Shown piece after piece: positions 40,701 through 49,167 of a stretch of DNA of 64,000 nucleotides. Both the position numbers and the translations under genes were made by a program. Position 1 is the first letter of the stretch. Each line of letters begins with the position of its first letter. Origin of the DNA: an uncultured Verrucomicrobiae bacterium (lineage in GTDB: Bacteria; Verrucomicrobiota; Verrucomicrobiia; Limisphaerales; UBA1096); assembly GCA_937770485.1 (NCBI GenBank), contig CALJHX010000025.1:1-64000 (forward strand), written 5' to 3'. Below the pieces are notes generated by a model. The model worked only from the letters and a program-made list of their open reading frames with translations, ran no database searches and was not told the origin of the DNA.

Positions 40701-43310
40701 GACACGGTCACGCTGAGCGTGGAGTCGCCGCCGGTGATAACGCTACTGACAGAGTCGTTGTCAGCTGTGGAGGGAGGCATCGTTAAAATAAACGTAACAG
40801 CGGTGGGTTCAGCACCGTTGGCCTACCAGTGGAAATTGGACGGCGTGGTGATATCTGACGGGACTGGTGACTCGATAGAATTGACCGGTGTGGACAGCCT
40901 TGATGCAGGTCAGTACACGGTTGAGATAAGCAACTCTGCTGGGAGCATTGTGAGTGATCCGATTGAGGTCAGTGTGGTAGCGGCGCCCCAAATTGTAAGT
41001 CAACCAACGTTAAAGAACATTGGCCTCAATGCCCGGTTGATCCTTACGGTTTCAGCTACCGGCAGTGGGTTGGCGTACCAGTGGTACCGGGACAACCAGG
41101 CAATCACGGGTGGAACCGATGCCGTGTTGACAGTGCCGAATGCCGGGGCGAGTGACGCTGGATCGTACCATGTTACCGTAACCAATACAGTCGGCAGCGT
41201 CACCAGTGAAGCCGCCGAGGTTGTTGTTGTGGTCGCACCGGATATTTTGACACAGCCCGAGGGAGGCTTCGCCTCACTGGGCGACGAGTTTGTCTTGAGC
41301 GTCGAGGCCCAGGGAACTGGCGATGTTACTTACCAATGGCGAGTGGACGGTGTGGTGCTGGAAGGCGAAACTAAAAATGTTTTAAGACTGAGCGAGTTAA
41401 AACTCTCGGATGCGGGTGCTTACGCGGTGGAGGTTGTCAATGAGGCGGGCATCACGATGAGTGATGAGGCTGAGGTGCAGGTGATGATACTCGTGTCGGT
41501 GACTGATCATCCGCAGAACCAGTCGGTGGTTGCGGGGAGTCTTGTTCTATTTGAGGCTGCCATCAGTGGGTCAAACCCAATAGCGTACCAGTGGTATTTC
41601 AACGGTAGCCCAATCGAGGGCGCTGTCGGGGCATCCGTCAGGATTGAGAACTCAAGCAGTGAAAATAAGGGTGATTATTACTTGGTCGCCAGCAACTCGG
41701 TCAGCACAATCACCAGCGAAATCGGAACGCTCGTGGTCAACCTGCCGCCGGCAGTGGCGAGCCATCCGGCAGGCGGCACGGTGCTTAAGGGGGTTGACAC
41801 AACTTTCGTCGTGGAAGTCACCGGCACGGGGCCGCTTACCTATAAATGGCAGAGAGACGGTGTGGATATTGCCGGGGCCACTGAGCAAGCCCTACTGCTG
41901 ACGGATGTGGGTGCCGAGGACGATGCCCTGTACACCGTGTTGGTTGAGAACCCATACGGAATTATCGTCAGCGATCCAGCCAAGTTGGATGTGACCCTAG
42001 CGGTAAGTATCACAACGCAGCCAGCGGATACCCACGTGGTTTTGGACGGAACGCTTTCCCTGAGTGTGACCGCCACGGGCACAGGTCCATTGGAGTATCA
42101 GTGGTATCGGGGTGATGAAAAGATTGAGGGGGCTGTGGAGTCAGAAATGCAGGTTGCCAATATGACCCGTTTGGATGATGGCTTATATCGGGTCCAGGTG
42201 AAAAACATGCTTGGGGCCATGTTCAGCCGGAAAGCTGCAGTGGTTGTTGATGAACCTGTTTTAATAGTGGCTCAACCAATCGGGGCAACCTTATTGCAAG
42301 GGGAAGGTGCGATGTTATGGGCGTTGGCGACGGGGAGTGAACCGCTGAGTTATCAGTGGCAAAAAGATGGTGTTACCTTGGCGGATCAAACAGGTGTTTC
42401 ATTGGCTCTTGGCAGTGTGGTGGAAGGAGATGAAGGTTTTTACTCTGTAATCATCTCAAACCCAGTCGGTTTTGAGGTTAGCGCCGAGGCATTGGTGGAG
42501 GTGAACTCGCCGCCCACGATTGAGTTGTTCGACCCGGTGTTAGTTTCCGTGGGGGACATTTTGAAGATTCAGGTTGTGGCTGACGACGACGGTGATTTGT
42601 CCAAGCTGAGATACGTGCTGCGAAACCAGCCGCAAGGTATGACTATTTCTGCAAGCGGCTTGATTGAATGGACTGTAGGCAGCGAAATTGAAGCTAAGAT
42701 ATACAATGTAAGTATTGTTGTATTCGACCAGAACCTGTTGGCGGCCAGTCGCAAGTTAGTCGTTAGGGTCAACCAATCACCCAGGTGGCTTGCCGTTGCG
42801 GAACAAACAGTGAAGGAGGGCAGGGAACTGATCTTTAAGCCTGTTATCACTGATTTTGATGATACAGTGTGGGTTTACACTACCTCCAATTTCCCTGAAG
42901 GTGCGACATATAGCCCTCAAGAGGGTTTTAAGTGGAGCCCTGGTTTTGGGGAGGCAGGGGCTCATGATGTTTCATTCACAGCTACTGATTCTCGTGGAGC
43001 CAGCGGGACTCTGGTGGTTCACATAAATGTGGAGGCAAATATTGGTCCGACGATTGCCGCAATGGATCCGGTCGTAGTGTCGATGGGTGACAAACTGTCT
43101 GTACAGGTGGTTGCGGATGATCCTGACGGGGACAACGCCAAGTTGAAGTACCACTTGCAGGATGCACCGGTTGGGATGACCATCTCAACAGTGGGCCTGA
43201 TTGAGTGGACAGTAGACGCTGATGCAATAGGGGGCAGTACAAAGGTGACGATTTCTGTTCTCGATGAAAAGGCACTCCGTCCCGGCATACATTTGGGTCG
43301 TGACAGTTAA
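37623..43310 (+). CDS. giant protein gene 3, Ig-rich piece: Ig domains 13-27, two PPC-like domains, cadherin-like domains
   Basis: Picks up at GGTYTVTVSNEGGTVTSDE after the extra A at 37652. It has Ig domains 13-15, a PPC-like bacterial prepeptidase C-terminal-type domain (38515-38900; STFDTTLAVYTG, YSVAVDGFNGATG), Ig 16, a linker rich in Gly/Ala, a second PPC-like domain (39335-39700; PGEPNHAGNTGG, DFDTVLAIYKV, YLVAVDGVGG), Ig 17-27 (to about 42500), then three putative-Ig/cadherin-like domains with the pattern LKYxLxxAPxGMTIS ... GLIEWTV. The frame is lost between 43264 and 43310. Confidence 0.87.
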   Translation: MRFRMFRLLTGGTYTVTVSNEGGTVTSDEAKVVVNVPIKLVTEPKDQLVPTGTSVTFQVEVTGTEPLAYQWLKNGKQVVGATAANFTIDSVSLDDSGEYYSVLVTNPAGDQESRRASLRVAQPVTIITQPVSTQIRQGQSYKLVVLASGTGPVAYQWYKDSAAVAKATQSTLQIVDAKVTDAGSYSVVVGNIVGEVTSSIATVEVLLPPSVGDLDALKEVDPGSTVTLTAPVTGFGTFNYQWLKNGVNISGGTEQTLVLPNVVISDSGSYSLNVGSEGGALYSNSMNLRVRTDSIELKDNFLEAIQLSEVSGEYRGTSVGATSETNEPQHGGRAASASVWLNWLAPGSGIATFDTRGSTFDTTLAVYTGGTLGELQGRAADADSGGYLTSKVRFNAIEGQVYSVAVDGFNGATGDVALSWQLEVSSAVLPVVTVQPKPTAGVVGLTAEFVVTLEVETGDIGYAWYKGKQLLAGEITKRLVFDEVKTSDAGAYSVHVTSGAESVISESAQLVVQFEADAPETEVNTKLDLSSPAGGGAAGQGEKENEIIFGGSGLLPRLINKLRKIEKKPGQGSFSGATVFTTTGAAKDPGEPNHAGNTGGASAWTTFIPTEEGTARLSTDNSDFDTVLAIYKVGTGSGWDAFEEVASDDNSGDDGQDSEVVFNVEKGVTYLVAVDGVGGETGTVQLNHELSKTPVIDSATESADGLLNETVTLEVSASSPLADAALTYKWRRDGNLIDGATGATLSLTDIQYADAGDYSVEVSSFAGSVTSDNIPVRVIQPVSIGTQPASTSGIVGGSVVLQISVTGTDPITYQWKHAGEDVNGGTGAALTLAGLSEASAGEYQVVVTNPAGSVLSNVATLSVEMPPVVASLTEDPNVIAGQTLVLTVSATGSQPMTYAWKQDGTLIDGQTGASLTLLDIAGTDAGVYSVVIRNSAGLTESAGVTVSVVQSVSIASQPEAATVVLGGSTLFQVAATGTEPISYQWSQDGAAIADATDSTLTLTSVEANTGGEYKVTVTNGAGSVVSDTVTLSVESPPVITLLTESLSAVEGGIVKINVTAVGSAPLAYQWKLDGVVISDGTGDSIELTGVDSLDAGQYTVEISNSAGSIVSDPIEVSVVAAPQIVSQPTLKNIGLNARLILTVSATGSGLAYQWYRDNQAITGGTDAVLTVPNAGASDAGSYHVTVTNTVGSVTSEAAEVVVVVAPDILTQPEGGFASLGDEFVLSVEAQGTGDVTYQWRVDGVVLEGETKNVLRLSELKLSDAGAYAVEVVNEAGITMSDEAEVQVMILVSVTDHPQNQSVVAGSLVLFEAAISGSNPIAYQWYFNGSPIEGAVGASVRIENSSSENKGDYYLVASNSVSTITSEIGTLVVNLPPAVASHPAGGTVLKGVDTTFVVEVTGTGPLTYKWQRDGVDIAGATEQALLLTDVGAEDDALYTVLVENPYGIIVSDPAKLDVTLAVSITTQPADTHVVLDGTLSLSVTATGTGPLEYQWYRGDEKIEGAVESEMQVANMTRLDDGLYRVQVKNMLGAMFSRKAAVVVDEPVLIVAQPIGATLLQGEGAMLWALATGSEPLSYQWQKDGVTLADQTGVSLALGSVVEGDEGFYSVIISNPVGFEVSAEALVEVNSPPTIELFDPVLVSVGDILKIQVVADDDGDLSKLRYVLRNQPQGMTISASGLIEWTVGSEIEAKIYNVSIVVFDQNLLAASRKLVVRVNQSPRWLAVAEQTVKEGRELIFKPVITDFDDTVWVYTTSNFPEGATYSPQEGFKWSPGFGEAGAHDVSFTATDSRGASGTLVVHINVEANIGPTIAAMDPVVVSMGDKLSVQVVADDPDGDNAKLKYHLQDAPVGMTISTVGLIEWTVDADAIGGSTKVTISVLDEKALRPGIHLGRDS

Positions 43311-44348
43311 CCTACCGCCAGCTTTGGCCAATATTGGCCCGCAAAATGTGCAGGTTGGCCAGGTGCTGACTATCAAGCCAAGCGCAACTGACCCGGAAGG
43401 TGGAGAGCTGGTTTTTGATGCTATGGATTTGCCAACAGGAGCTGAGTTCAATGCTTCGTCTGGTTTTAGCTGGGTGCCGACTGAGGAACAGTTGGGTGTT
43501 CATACGGTGTTGTTTCAAGTGGAAGATCAGCAAGGATCAGGAGGATGATGAAATTGTGGTATTCACGGTGACATCAAAGCCGAATGTTGCACCGACAATT
43601 GAGGCATTAGAGCCCGTTTTAGTGTCGAGGGGTGAAAAGCTGTCTGTCCAGGTGTTTGCGGATGACTCGGATGGCGACAATGCCAATTTGAAGTATCGGT
43701 TGCAGAACGCCCCGGCCGAAATGACCGTTTCAGCCAAGGGCCTGATTGAGTGGACGACTACACCGGAGACGGAAGGCGGAACCGTGGAAGTGACCGTCTT
43801 GGTGCTGGATGAACTGGAGTCCAGAGCCAACGGGGTGCTCACCGTGACGGTCAATCTGCCGCCGGCGATTGTCGGCATCGGGCCGCAGACCGTTGAGGTA
43901 GGCCAAGTGCTAGTCGTCAACCCAAGCGCTAGTGATCCCGACGACGACCGAACTCGTATACTCGTTAACCGATCTGCCAGTTGGTGCTGTGTTCGATCCC
44001 GAAACCGGCTTCCGGTGGAGTCCCTCCGAGGATCAGGTTGGAATCCATGTGGTTAAGTTTGTCGTGACGGATCCGCACGGTGCCCAGTCGTCCGAGGCGG
44101 TGACCATCACGGTCACTAGTGGAATAAAGGTGCCGTCTTTAACGCTTCTTTCATCAGATACGGTTGTTGGTGAATATACTATTGAATCTGGTGCATTGAT
44201 TGATGAACAGAACGAAATATTCACAGTGAAAATGACCGGATCTAAGCGTTTTTACAGATTACGATCAACGGGCGAAGCCAAACTGAAGATCACCTCGATC
44301 CGATTGCAGGATGACGTCGTTGTGTTGAACTACGAAACCGTGAATTAG
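43264..44348 (+). CDS. giant protein gene 3, C-terminal piece in three frames
   Basis: Three overlapping short frames (43264-43548, 43400-44056, 43932-44348) carry one continuous protein end. They hold three putative-Ig domains: LPPALANIGPQNVQVGQV; VAPTIEALEPVLVSRGEK with GLIEWTTTP; and LPPAIVGIGPQTVEVGQV with GAVFDPETGFRWSPSEDQVG. A C-terminal module ending in KRFYRLRSTG ... VVVLNYETVN follows. Each switch is again repaired by dropping one base: near 43539-43545 (QQGSGDDEIVV) and near 43945-43950 (SDPDDTELVYS). The C-terminal module has the FYRLRS motif seen in other verrucomicrobial secreted proteins but is not close to that of genes 1 and 2. Confidence 0.82.
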
Positions 44349-45490
44349 TGTGCCAATCAGGGTCATTTTAGTTGAAAAGCTTTTATTGAAAGAGGTATTC
44401 GTCTGGTTGGTTTAAGTAGGATTTTTTTTAGATTAGTTTTTGGAAGAACGGAGGCTCACTTAATCCAGCCGATTTTGCTTTCTTTTGAACCGATGAACAT
44501 CGTTTTCATTTGTTGAGCCAACTTTTACGGCTTGCTGGCTTTATTTCAAAGCGCTTATCGTAATCTTTTTGCCGTCTGCCTTGCGCTTCTCTTCTGAAAT
44601 TCTTTCTGCCTATAAACACTCTCTCTGTTAGAGTCTAGTCATGTCACTCGAGTAGTTCCCTGGCACCATCTGTGCAATCGTATTCCAATGCCTCCATTAA
44701 TAAATTCTAGATCTTTAGCGTATCCGGAGTCGCGTCTCCAGGATTCAATCCTAGGAATATCATAACACTAAATCGATCTACCATCTTTAACCATACCTCC
44801 TCATCACTCAGGCCGTGAAGCTTCTGCAAAACCAGCACTTTGAATATCAGCACTGGGTAAATGTGTGGACGCCTCCTTTGCTGCAATATCATTGGGTATA
44901 AAGGGCAAAACATATTTGAGTACAGTCAGAAACGATTGCCCTTCGATCTGCTTGCTTAGTTTATTAACCCCTTTGGTTATCTGGGTCATGCATTGCTCAT
45001 AGAAGAACAACGAGAAAATATCAAATTGCGGCGTCGGTTCTCGATGCCTTTCGGTTGTGTTATATTTTGCCTGCCGTATTTCACCAAAAATAATCTAAAA
45101 ATTATTATTAGAGCTTTTATAGTAATTATATTAATTAAACTCGATTTAATTCAAAAAAACTGAAGCGTTTAGTCATCATATTGAGTTCATAAATTGGCAC
45201 TGACGAAGGGATAGAACGGTTAATCATGCCACGGATTTATCAATGCTGATGCTGTGAAATATATTCTCTTGTGAGAGGTCTGAGATTGTCGTTTATATTT
45301 TTTTGCTCTATTTTGACTTTTGTTTAAGCTCATTGCAATAAATAGTATCGGGGTCCATGGGAATGTTTGAGAACCCTGATGTTAATCCACAGCAAAAAAG
45401 CAGGCCCTTCGCGGTGAACGATTACAAATAATCTAGAGTGCAAGGGGTTTTCAATAACTAAATACCATCTAAAAAAAATATTTCATAATT
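44349..45490. other. gene-free region with IS relic
   Basis: After the stop of giant gene 3 there is no intact gene until 45491. The part from about 44707 to 45045 is a decayed IS5-type transposase (separate entry). 44349-44706 may hold its further decayed continuation (the minus strand reads RRQKDYDKRFEIKPASRKS at about 44540-44600, faintly like the RQKDTDARW region of IS5 transposases). 45046-45490 is AT-rich and otherwise empty; it should carry the promoter of the phospholipase-like gene. Confidence 0.6.
44707..45045 (-). pseudogene. IS5-family transposase N-terminal relic, frameshifted
   Basis: Reading the minus strand from about 45045: FDIFSLFFYEQCMTQITKGV, then KLSKQ and FLTVLKYVLPFIPND match the usual IS5-group N-terminal helix (FFD...R...LSK..D.L..L...). 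After a frame change near 44890 it continues RRRPHIYPVLIFKVLVLQKL, HGLSDEEVWLKMVDRFSV and FLGLNPGDATPDTLK, the conserved core MFK-LVLQ-x-L-x-x-LSDEE ... DR-S-x-x-FLGL ... PD of IS5/IS1182-type transposases. A stop at 44707 follows. The DDE catalytic region is missing, so it is dead. It shows that a mobile element once entered next to the giant gene cluster. Confidence 0.75.
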
Positions 45491-46939
45491 ATGATACAAC
45501 TCCATACCAATCTTCTAATATCTTTGCTCATTTTTTGCTCTCTGAATCTTAGTGCGGACCAAGTCCAAGAGCCAAAGAACAAAGATGAAAATGAAGAGTC
45601 TGTAAGAGGCTTATTTCGCCAGAATGGCACTCAATTATCATTTGAAATTATTTCTTCATTATTGCCGTTAAACGAGTTGTGGATGCATCGTGTTGAGTCA
45701 ATATCACCTAGGGTTACAGTGCGGATTTCCGATAACGGAAAGCGATTGTTGCTAAATAAAGAACCGAATCTACCATCAGTGCTTAAGGTGAAGATACGAT
45801 CCTATATTGTGAGAAAAAAAGATATGGAACTAACTGTGAGTCAAATTCAAGCAATTGGAACTCACAATAGTTATCATATTGCACCTCATGCTAGTGTGAT
45901 GAATTTAATAAGGTCAGTCATGCCGTCACAAGCTGACGGTATTTCTTATACGCATCGCCCTTTAAGTGAACAGTTGAATTTACTTAGCATGAGAAAATTT
46001 GAACTAGACCTCTTCCACGATACAAAGGGAGGTGCATATTCATCTCCCGTAGGGGCTGTAATGGCTAATGGGAGAAACTGGAAAACAAAACATCCAGAAT
46101 TCGACGAAGAGGCAATGAGTAATGCAGGAATGAAAATAATACATTTTCCGAATTTTGACTTTCGATCAAACACGCCAACCCTTAAAGCAGCATTAGAAGA
46201 AATTAATAGATGGTCTAGACGGAATTCCTATCACATTCCGATAATGGTTATGATTGAAACAAAGAAGGTTAATAGATCAGTAAATATTCAAGAAAATAGC
46301 ACTTTTCAAGTTCCGGATTTTCTGGCTTTAGAAAAAGAAATATTGTCTATATTAGATATCAGTCAAATTATTACACCAGACAATGTTAGGGGTAAGTTTG
46401 ATTCATTAAACAAGGCTGTAACAATGAAGGGGTGGCCATCATTATATCAAGCCAGAGGGAGGTTAATTTTTGCCTTGGATAATCAGGGTGAAGAGCGAAT
46501 TAATTATTTAACCCTCCATCCTGAATTAAAAGGAGCCTTAATGTTCGTTAGTTCTCCTCCGGGAAACCCGGAATCTGCTTTTTTGAAAATAAATGATCCT
46601 GTTACAAATTATTCATCAATAAAGGATAGAGTTAAGGAAGGTTATCTTGTCCGAACCAGGGCTGACTCGAATTTGGCTGAGGCCAGAAACAATGATTACT
46701 CAAAAATGCAAAAGGCTTTTTCATCCGGGGCGCAATACATAAGCACGGATTTTCCTGAATCTGTCGAAGGTATTTCAAGTTATAGGGTTTCTCTCCCTGG
46801 AGATGTTCGGACAGGTAGATTAAACCCACTTTTTTATTCTGCGGATGAGGCAAATCCACTGGAGGGAATGTCTGGAACAGTTTTAATCCGTAATTTCTTG
46901 TTGAATATCCCAGAAACAGAATCAAAAGAAAAAAATTAA
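45491..46939 (+). CDS. secreted Ca2+-dependent phosphoinositide phospholipase C-like protein
   Basis: 482 aa with a signal peptide (HTNLLISLLIFCSLNLSADQ). The catalytic-type domain starts at about residue 120: IQAIGTHNSYHIAPH holds the first catalytic His, followed by FELDLFHDTKGGAYSSPVG (acidic metal site and second part of the site), MKIIHFPNFDFRS, PIMVMIETKK, and near the end RADSNLAEARNND and YISTDFPES. This matches the bacterial Ca2+-dependent PI-PLC family (PI-PLC-C1 type), which cleaves phosphoinositides or related phosphodiesters outside the cell. The N-terminal 110 residues are unrecognised. Isolated gene; relatively AT-rich compared with the genes after 47118. Substrate inferred only. 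Confidence 0.82.
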   Translation: MIQLHTNLLISLLIFCSLNLSADQVQEPKNKDENEESVRGLFRQNGTQLSFEIISSLLPLNELWMHRVESISPRVTVRISDNGKRLLLNKEPNLPSVLKVKIRSYIVRKKDMELTVSQIQAIGTHNSYHIAPHASVMNLIRSVMPSQADGISYTHRPLSEQLNLLSMRKFELDLFHDTKGGAYSSPVGAVMANGRNWKTKHPEFDEEAMSNAGMKIIHFPNFDFRSNTPTLKAALEEINRWSRRNSYHIPIMVMIETKKVNRSVNIQENSTFQVPDFLALEKEILSILDISQIITPDNVRGKFDSLNKAVTMKGWPSLYQARGRLIFALDNQGEERINYLTLHPELKGALMFVSSPPGNPESAFLKINDPVTNYSSIKDRVKEGYLVRTRADSNLAEARNNDYSKMQKAFSSGAQYISTDFPESVEGISSYRVSLPGDVRTGRLNPLFYSADEANPLEGMSGTVLIRNFLLNIPETESKEKN

Positions 46940-47117
46940 TGATGACAAATCAGTGGGTGAAGCAATCAGTTGGCGCAAATCAGCCTTTGCTGTCTTGATT
47001 GGGCTCGAATCTATTGCTCTTTTCTGTGCCCGCTTCACATTGAAAGGTTTCTGGTTTACATCAATTCGCTTAAGCATTCTCTTTATTTAGAGGGGGTTCC
47101 TGCGCTCGCCCGTTACG

Positions 47118-48194
47118 GTGGCTTGGGGTAGTTTCAACGGCGACGTGAATTCAGGTTTCGCGAAATACGATATCACGCAGGATTACGCCTGGAATTATGA
47201 ACATGCGCCGGAGCCGGTTGGCGATGTGGTTCCGGTCGTGGGCGGTGAGTGGCTCTACTGCGGCGTGCCGGTTGATTCGCCGCTAGGCATTGCGGCTGGC
47301 CCACTTCTCAACGGTAAGTGGCTGCTTTATTATGCCTCCCTTGGTTTCGACGTCCTGACTTACAAAACGGTGAGGAGTTGCGAGAGGAGCTCGTACAAGA
47401 TGCCGAATCTTCAGCCGATTGCATGGGAGGGCGGCGTGGTGCCGGCGGAGTTGAGTGTTGCCAGCGTGATGAACGGCAGTTGGGCGGTGTCGTTCGGCAT
47501 GCCATCGAAGCCGCCGAGCTTTTGGCGGGATGACGTGGCGGCAACTCGCTCGCGCCTGGCGAAGGGCAAGTTCCTCTGCGTCTCCGTTGTTGCCACGGCT
47601 CAGGACGGTTGGTCGATCGATGACCTCGCTGCCGACTACGCGCAATGCGCCCGGTGGGCTGTCGAGAGTGGTGCGGACGGAGTGGAAGCCAACTTCAGTT
47701 GCCCGAACGTCAGTAGTGTCGATGGCCAGCTTTTTCTCAATCCAACTGACGCGGGGATTGTGGCGGCCGAGTTGCGTGAGGCGTTGCCGAACACGCCGCT
47801 GCTGCTGAAGGTTGGGAATATCAACAATCGGGAAACAGCGCACGCGCTGGTTGAGGTGGTTGCGCCGTCTGCTGATGCGCTGGTGATGGTCAACGGCTTG
47901 TCGGCAAAAGTGCGGCAACGCAACGCCGAGCTGCTGTTTGAGGGCCAATGCCGGGGCATTGCCGGGGAGATTATCCGTGAGACGACGCTAGAGCAGCTGG
48001 CTTTGTATGACGGCTTGATACGGGAGTTCGGAATTGATGTGCGCCTGGTGGGGGTCGGTGGGCTTGGCCAAGCGGCGGATGTTAGGGCATGCCTCGATCG
48101 AGGTTGTGAGGCGGTGCAGTTCGCCACGGCGGCGATGCTGAATCCCGGTTTGGGCTTGGCCATTCGGCGAGAGGGGTTTTCATCGGGCCGATGA
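47118..48194 (+). CDS. dihydroorotate dehydrogenase family protein (class 1-like)
   Basis: 358 aa flavin-binding TIM barrel. Motifs: PLGIAAGPLLNGKWLLYYAS and FDVLTYKTVRS near the N terminus, GVEANFSCPNVSS with Cys at the class 1 catalytic-base position (class 2 has Ser), LLLKVGNI with the FMN-contacting Lys, DALVMVNGLSAKV, and the phosphate-binding VGVGGLGQAADV ... CEAVQFATAAM. It would oxidise dihydroorotate to orotate in pyrimidine synthesis or act on a related dihydropyrimidine. The GTG start at 47118 has no clear ribosome site; GTG at 47145 is an alternative. Its stop overlaps the start of coaE (ATGA). Confidence 0.8.
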   Translation: MAWGSFNGDVNSGFAKYDITQDYAWNYEHAPEPVGDVVPVVGGEWLYCGVPVDSPLGIAAGPLLNGKWLLYYASLGFDVLTYKTVRSCERSSYKMPNLQPIAWEGGVVPAELSVASVMNGSWAVSFGMPSKPPSFWRDDVAATRSRLAKGKFLCVSVVATAQDGWSIDDLAADYAQCARWAVESGADGVEANFSCPNVSSVDGQLFLNPTDAGIVAAELREALPNTPLLLKVGNINNRETAHALVEVVAPSADALVMVNGLSAKVRQRNAELLFEGQCRGIAGEIIRETTLEQLALYDGLIREFGIDVRLVGVGGLGQAADVRACLDRGCEAVQFATAAMLNPGLGLAIRREGFSSGR

Positions 48195-48787
48195 TTCGAC
48201 TGGGGCTCACGGGCGGAATCGGGATGGGCAAGTCCACGGCAGCTGAACTCCTGGCCAAGCGCGGCGCAAAGGTGTGCGACTCGGATGCACTTGCCCGAGA
48301 GTTGGTCGCACCCGGGCAACCGGCCTTGGCGGAGATCGTCGAGTCATTCGGCGGCGGCATGTTGCTGGGGGATGGATTGCTGGATCGGGCCAAGGTTGGG
48401 GAGTTGGTTTTCAACGACTCGACGGCCCGTGAAAAACTGGAGGGTATTTTGCATCCCCGCATTCGTAAAGTGTGGCAGGCGCGGCTCGAGGACTGGTCGG
48501 TGACGGGGGAACGGCTGGCGGTGGCGGTCATTCCGCTGTTGTTCGAGACGGAGGCCGAATCTAGCTTTGACAAGATTGCGTGTGTGGCCTGTTCGCTGGA
48601 GTTGCAGCGCGAGCGCCTCCGTGCTCGCGGGTGGAGTGACGGGGAGATCGACAGCCGAATTGCGGCGCAGATGCCGGTGGATGAAAAAATCAAGCGAGCC
48701 GATCATGTGATCTGGACCGACGGCACGATCGAGGCGCACGCCGCTCAGTGGGATGATCTGCTGTCGTCCTGGGGCGTGGGGGACTGA
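48191..48787 (+). CDS. coaE: dephospho-CoA kinase
   Basis: 198 aa. Last step of CoA synthesis: phosphorylates the 3'-OH of dephospho-CoA with ATP. Seen: P-loop GLTGGIGMGKST at residues 5-16, CDSDALARELVAPGQPAL, HPRIRKVWQ, VAVIPLLFET and the lid-region Arg run LQRERLRARGWSD. Normal family length. The ATG at 48191 overlaps the TGA of the upstream dihydroorotate-dehydrogenase-like gene, so they are translationally coupled. Its 3' end overlaps the convergent membrane-protein gene by 43 bp. Confidence 0.95.
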   Translation: MIRLGLTGGIGMGKSTAAELLAKRGAKVCDSDALARELVAPGQPALAEIVESFGGGMLLGDGLLDRAKVGELVFNDSTAREKLEGILHPRIRKVWQARLEDWSVTGERLAVAVIPLLFETEAESSFDKIACVACSLELQRERLRARGWSDGEIDSRIAAQMPVDEKIKRADHVIWTDGTIEAHAAQWDDLLSSWGVGD

Positions 48788-49152
48788 ACGTCGATGGGCG
48801 GTGCCTCAATTGGGATGTCATTTTTGCTCAAGCCGGCCATGCGCAGCACCCACGCCCCGTAGATCGTCCCGGCAAGGCTGGTGGGGATGCCGGAGAGCAC
48901 GCCGGCGAGCAGGGCCTTGTTGAAGGCCCGACCTTTTCTGTCCCGGTTAACCAAGGTTTCGATCAAAAAAACGCCGGCACTACCCGTGAAAAAAGCCAGA
49001 ATGCAAGAAATCGGAAGAGCCAAGCCGCCAGTGGCGAATGTTGCTCCAAAAAAGGCGTTGTCCACGAGAAACACCCACAGACCGCTGAGCTTGTGCAGAA
49101 ACAATTTGCGCCGTTTCTTGATTTTCACGGGGAGTTTCGGCGACGGTTCCAT
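48745..49152 (-). CDS. small membrane protein of unknown function
   Basis: 135 aa. Basic start (KLPVKIKKRRKLFLHKL), then hydrophobic segments at about residues 28-70 (VFLVDNAFFGATFATGGLAL, PISCILAFFTGSAGVFLIET) and 82-107 (ALLAGVLSGIPTSLAGTIYG), and an acidic, proline-rich tail. Probably two or three membrane spans with the N terminus inside. No family recognised. It is the last gene of the minus-strand block and lies 15 bp after the DUF2203 gene. The tail-to-tail overlap with coaE is 43 bp. Confidence 0.7.
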   Translation of the reverse strand: MEPSPKLPVKIKKRRKLFLHKLSGLWVFLVDNAFFGATFATGGLALPISCILAFFTGSAGVFLIETLVNRDRKGRAFNKALLAGVLSGIPTSLAGTIYGAWVLRMAGLSKNDIPIEAPPIDVQSPTPQDDSRSSH

Positions 49153-49167
49153 TGTGCGTTTGCCGGC

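Larger units (their letters stand above)
24308..44348 (+). other. reconstructed giant gene 3 (about 6,676 aa)
   Basis: All pieces from 24308 to 44348 share frame progression: ten single-base insertions (six within 27036-27419, one at 37652, one in 43264-43310, one near 43540, one near 43948) bring the frame from phase 2 back through phases 0, 1, 2 to 0; removal leaves 20,031 bp, an exact 6,677 codons. Architecture: signal peptide, 3 ELRG, 33 DUF5011-type, several cadherin-like/MBG, 27 Ig, 2 PPC-like, 6 putative-Ig, C-terminal module. It is among the largest class of bacterial genes. Confidence 0.87.

Noticed and set aside
5525-43950. Programmed ribosomal frameshifting in the giant genes
   Set aside because: Sites share no slippery heptamer or downstream structure, occur at random places within domains, also hit mdh and mmsA, and sister repeat copies lack the extra base. 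Sequence error is simpler.
8600-44348. PEP-CTERM or LPXTG sorting signal at the ends of the giant proteins
   Set aside because: All three end in a FYR/YYR-type beta module with no final hydrophobic helix and basic tail.
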